Of a DNA stretch of 7,529 nucleotides, positions 5,655 to 7,529 are shown in pieces. The notes under the pieces were generated by a model. It did no database searches and had not been told where the DNA came from. It saw only the letters and a list, made by a program, of their open reading frames with translations. Both the position numbers and the translations under genes were made by a program. Source of the DNA: DTU018 sp003444615. GTDB taxonomy: Bacteria; Bacillota; Syntrophomonadia; Syntrophomonadales; Syntrophomonadaceae. Positions within the stretch are counted from its first letter, which is position 1. Each line of letters begins with the position of its first letter. Location: assembly GCA_049656905.1 (NCBI GenBank), contig JBASMO010000142.1, positions 1-7,529 of the forward strand, in the 5' to 3' direction.

Positions 5655-6893
5655 TCAGCCTATTGCCGCACTGTGCCGGCCGGCTAAATATCCCGTTGAA
5701 AAAGCGGCCTGCAGATTAAATCCTCCTGTATATCCATCCACATCCAGAATTTCTCCGGCAAAGAACAGATTACGGTGCAGGCGGGATTCCATAGTACGGG
5801 GATCAACTTCTTTGGTATCCACTCCTCCGGCAGTAACAATGGCCTCAGCCACAGGACGGGTAGCGGTGACGTTCACCTGGAGAGATTTGAGCAGTTCTGC
5901 TAAATGGCGCCGCTGTTCTTTTTTAATCTGGCCGCTTTCCTGGTGAGGAGCAATACCGCTTAAACTGACTATTACCGGGATAAGCTTGCGGGGCAGGAGG
6001 TCATCCAAAGAATTAATTAAGTGACGGCGGGCATAACGTTGGAAATCTCTCTGCAGCCTGGTTTCCAACTGTTCTAAAGTCAGAGCTGGTTTTAAGTCTA
6101 TAGCTAACTTTACCGCCTCTTTTGTCTGACGCAAATGGTCACCTATAGCCCGGCTCATACTTAATATGATGGGCCCTGAAAGGCCAAAATGAGTGAAGAG
6201 CATCTCTCCGAACTCACTGTTGAGCCGTTTCCCATCAGCCCGGTAAGAGGTAACTTGTACATTTTTCAGGCTAAGTCCTTTGAGACTGGGGATCCACTCT
6301 TCCTGGGCTACTAAAGGAACCAGACCGGGACGAGGAGTAATTATGTTATGCCCCAGGCTCTTAGCCCATTTATAGCCATCACCCGTTGAACCAGTCCCAG
6401 GATAGGACAGACCACCTGTAGCCACGATCACTTTTGGCGCATGGTACTCGGTTGTTCCAGACTGGATAGAAAAACCTGTTCCCCGTGGTTTTATTGAGTC
6501 CACCCGAGCTCCGGTTATCACTTCAATATTCAGGCACTGCAGTTCTTGCTGCAATATACGCACCACATCATGGGCTTGGTCTGAAACCGGAAAGACCCGT
6601 TGCCCCCGTTCAACCTTTAGCTGCAATCCCCGGGAGCGGAAAAAATCCATTAGATCCTGATTGGAAAAAGCGTGCAAAGCACTGTATAGAAACTTTCCAT
6701 TTCCCGCATAGCCCTGTATGAATTGTTCCAATGCCAGTGATGAGGTAAGGTTACAGCGTCCTTTGCCGGTTATCCTTAATTTGCTTCCCAGCCGATCTTT
6801 TTTCTCCAGTAGAACCACTGTTCCTCCATGATAAGCAGCGGAACAAGCCGCCATCATACCGGCCGGTCCACCTCCTATTACATATATTTTCAT
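5655..6893 (-). CDS. HI0933/YhiN-type NAD(P)/FAD-dependent oxidoreductase
   Basis: A full-length 412-residue flavoprotein of the HI0933/YhiN (COG2081) family. Visible motifs are the FAD Rossmann loop GGGPAG (7-12), RITGKGRCNLT (40-50), VATGGLSYPGTGSTGDGY (157-174), FTHFGLSGP (233-241), TAGGVDTKEVDPRTMESR (354-371), and the C-terminal FAD contact FFAGEILDVDGYTGGFN (377-393). All family hallmarks are present and no frameshift is seen. Cellular roles are poorly known; one relative, BaiN, has been implicated in bile-acid double-bond reduction in gut clostridia, but nothing here points to that substrate. The ATG at 6893 follows AAAGGGGA at about eight bases. The gene is probably transcribed alone: the next gene downstream has its own promoter, and the upstream side is a divergent promoter region. 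No signal peptide or membrane segment is seen. Confidence 0.92.
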   Translation of the reverse strand: MKIYVIGGGPAGMMAACSAAYHGGTVVLLEKKDRLGSKLRITGKGRCNLTSSLALEQFIQGYAGNGKFLYSALHAFSNQDLMDFFRSRGLQLKVERGQRVFPVSDQAHDVVRILQQELQCLNIEVITGARVDSIKPRGTGFSIQSGTTEYHAPKVIVATGGLSYPGTGSTGDGYKWAKSLGHNIITPRPGLVPLVAQEEWIPSLKGLSLKNVQVTSYRADGKRLNSEFGEMLFTHFGLSGPIILSMSRAIGDHLRQTKEAVKLAIDLKPALTLEQLETRLQRDFQRYARRHLINSLDDLLPRKLIPVIVSLSGIAPHQESGQIKKEQRRHLAELLKSLQVNVTATRPVAEAIVTAGGVDTKEVDPRTMESRLHRNLFFAGEILDVDGYTGGFNLQAAFSTGYLAGRHSAAIG

Positions 6894-6917
6894 GAAGAAA
6901 ATCCCCTTTGGCTCAAC

Positions 6918-6923
6918 ATTGTA
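6918..6923 (-). promoter_or_regulatory. -10 box of the HI0933-type flavoprotein gene
   Basis: On the minus strand the -10 reads TACAAT (five of six), preceded by TG one base upstream, an extended -10 that can work without a good -35; no convincing -35 is seen. The leader would be only about 18 bases and contains the ribosome site. It overlaps the -35 box of the divergent plus-strand promoter. Confidence 0.45.
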
Positions 6924-6947
6924 TCAGCTTCCTTCTTTTGCTATAAT
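6919..6947 (+). promoter_or_regulatory. Extended -10 promoter of the plus-strand membrane-protein gene
   Basis: A perfect TATAAT (6942-6947) is preceded by TGC, an extended -10, and by TTGTAT (6919-6924) at exactly 17 bases as a weak -35. Transcription should start near 6954, about 34 bases before the TTG start. This is a strong match to the sigma-A consensus. Confidence 0.7.
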
Positions 6948-6960
6948 CGAGAGATAACGC

Positions 6961-6973
6961 GGCCCAAAAGGCC
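6961..6973 (+). other. Small hairpin next to the ribosome site
   Basis: GGCC, five loop bases and GGCC form a four-base-pair G/C stem in the short leader. It ends one base before the AGGAGG ribosome site (6975-6980). It could modulate translation or stabilise the 5' end, but it is short. Confidence 0.3.
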
Positions 6974-6987
6974 TAGGAGGTATTATT

Positions 6988-7529
6988 TTGGTTCAAAAAG
7001 TTCCGGCGGGAGTGCCGAAAATCCTTTATGTACTTATTATAATCATTCTAGTCGCCATGTACTATTATGCTGCCTTTGTAGATGTTTCGCAGCCCGAACA
7101 AGTTGTGGAGGAGTTTTACACAGCCTATTTCAATAGAGATTTTGAAACGGTGTCGGCTAATTTGAGTGTATTCTGGTCAGTACAGTTTTTGCCTCAGTAC
7201 ACATCTCTATCCCCCGCTGAGCTGTTAAACAACCGCGATGCGATTATAAAGGAAGTTAGGCAGGTAATAGCCGAAGGAGAAAAAGAAAACATTCTGGAGG
7301 AGGACTACAGCATCGAAGTGCTTCCTGAGTACACCAGACAAGGAACCAACAGTGCTCTGGTAGTGTACTCAATTAAGGAAAATGGTCGCGAAGTAAGCCT
7401 GGAAATGGCCATATTAATTAAGGAAGACAGCCAGTTTCTCATTTTCAACATGATGCCAACCAATAAAGAAGCGCTGGATATGATTACCCATGAAGATTTC
7501 AAGGCCTTGGAAGAAAGCTTGGGCAAATT
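6988..7529 (+). CDS. Membrane-anchored protein of unknown function, 5' part
   Basis: An open frame runs from a TTG at 6988 to the right edge, 180 codons without a stop; the end is missing. The start is chosen because a perfect AGGAGG (6975-6980) lies seven bases upstream behind a strong promoter. The product starts VQKVPAGVPK and then has one hydrophobic segment, about residues 12-31 (ILYVLIIIILVAMYYYAAFV), best read as an uncleaved signal anchor. The rest is hydrophilic and should lie outside the membrane. Its first part, QPEQVVEEFYTAYFNRDFETV (35-55, given in outline), resembles the opening helix of NTF2-like/DUF4878-type domains often found in such anchored proteins. This resemblance is weak and not a family assignment. 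No catalytic motif is seen. It is transcribed divergently from the HI0933-type gene. Confidence 0.8.
   Translation, partial: MVQKVPAGVPKILYVLIIIILVAMYYYAAFVDVSQPEQVVEEFYTAYFNRDFETVSANLSVFWSVQFLPQYTSLSPAELLNNRDAIIKEVRQVIAEGEKENILEEDYSIEVLPEYTRQGTNSALVVYSIKENGREVSLEMAILIKEDSQFLIFNMMPTNKEALDMITHEDFKALEESLGK

Noticed and set aside
5625..5655. Possible terminator after the HI0933-type gene (CGGAT/ATCCG)
   Set aside because: The arms are five bases with a one-base loop, or four with three, and no T run follows; too weak to call.
7305..7526. Minus-strand open frame at the right edge
   Set aside because: It is antisense to the plus-strand gene, which has a good promoter and ribosome site.

Overview
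The window reads as chromosomal DNA of an anaerobic, low-to-moderate-GC Firmicute, probably of a Clostridia-type or syntrophic fatty-acid-oxidising lineage. This is inferred from strong AGGAGG-type ribosome sites, sigma-A-like promoters (including extended -10 forms), GTG/TTG starts, and an acyl-CoA dehydrogenase joined to FixCX/ETF genes. No rRNA, tRNA, CRISPR array, insertion sequence or phage gene was seen. Genus cannot be fixed from the sequence alone.

Layout, left to right. Bases 1-3181 hold a minus-strand operon, read from right to left: acyl-CoA dehydrogenase (2042-3181), FixC-like FAD dehydrogenase (693-1988), FixX-like ferredoxin (412-696) and the start of electron-transfer-flavoprotein beta subunit EtfB/FixA (371 leftwards, cut by the window edge). 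Bases 3182-3421 are a regulatory gap with a terminator for the next unit, a tentative promoter and two palindromes. Bases 3422-5533 hold a second minus-strand operon: a MoxR-type AAA+ ATPase (4652-5533) followed 18 bases later by a CoxE-like VWA protein (3422-4633), with a good extended -10 promoter in front. Bases 5655-6893 hold a minus-strand HI0933/YhiN-type flavoprotein. From 6988 to the right edge a plus-strand gene starts with TTG and encodes a membrane-anchored protein of unknown function; its promoter overlaps that of the flavoprotein.

How the genes fit together. The first operon looks like an electron-transfer module. The dehydrogenase oxidises (or, run backwards, reduces) an acyl-CoA and passes electrons to ETF. 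FixC/FixX together resemble a split ETF:quinone oxidoreductase, and FixABCX/EtfABCX complexes are known to bifurcate electrons between ferredoxin and quinone. The MoxR/VWA pair resembles known AAA+/VWA chaperone pairs that mature or remodel metalloenzymes, but no client gene lies beside it. A link between the pair and the neighbouring acyl-CoA/Fix operon is only an inference from adjacency, and a terminator separates them.

Nothing in the window is clearly a new system. The items most worth a second look are the dehydrogenase-led Fix operon with its diverged dehydrogenase, the client-less MoxR/VWA pair, the palindrome in the acyl-CoA dehydrogenase promoter region, and the overlapping divergent promoters near 6920.
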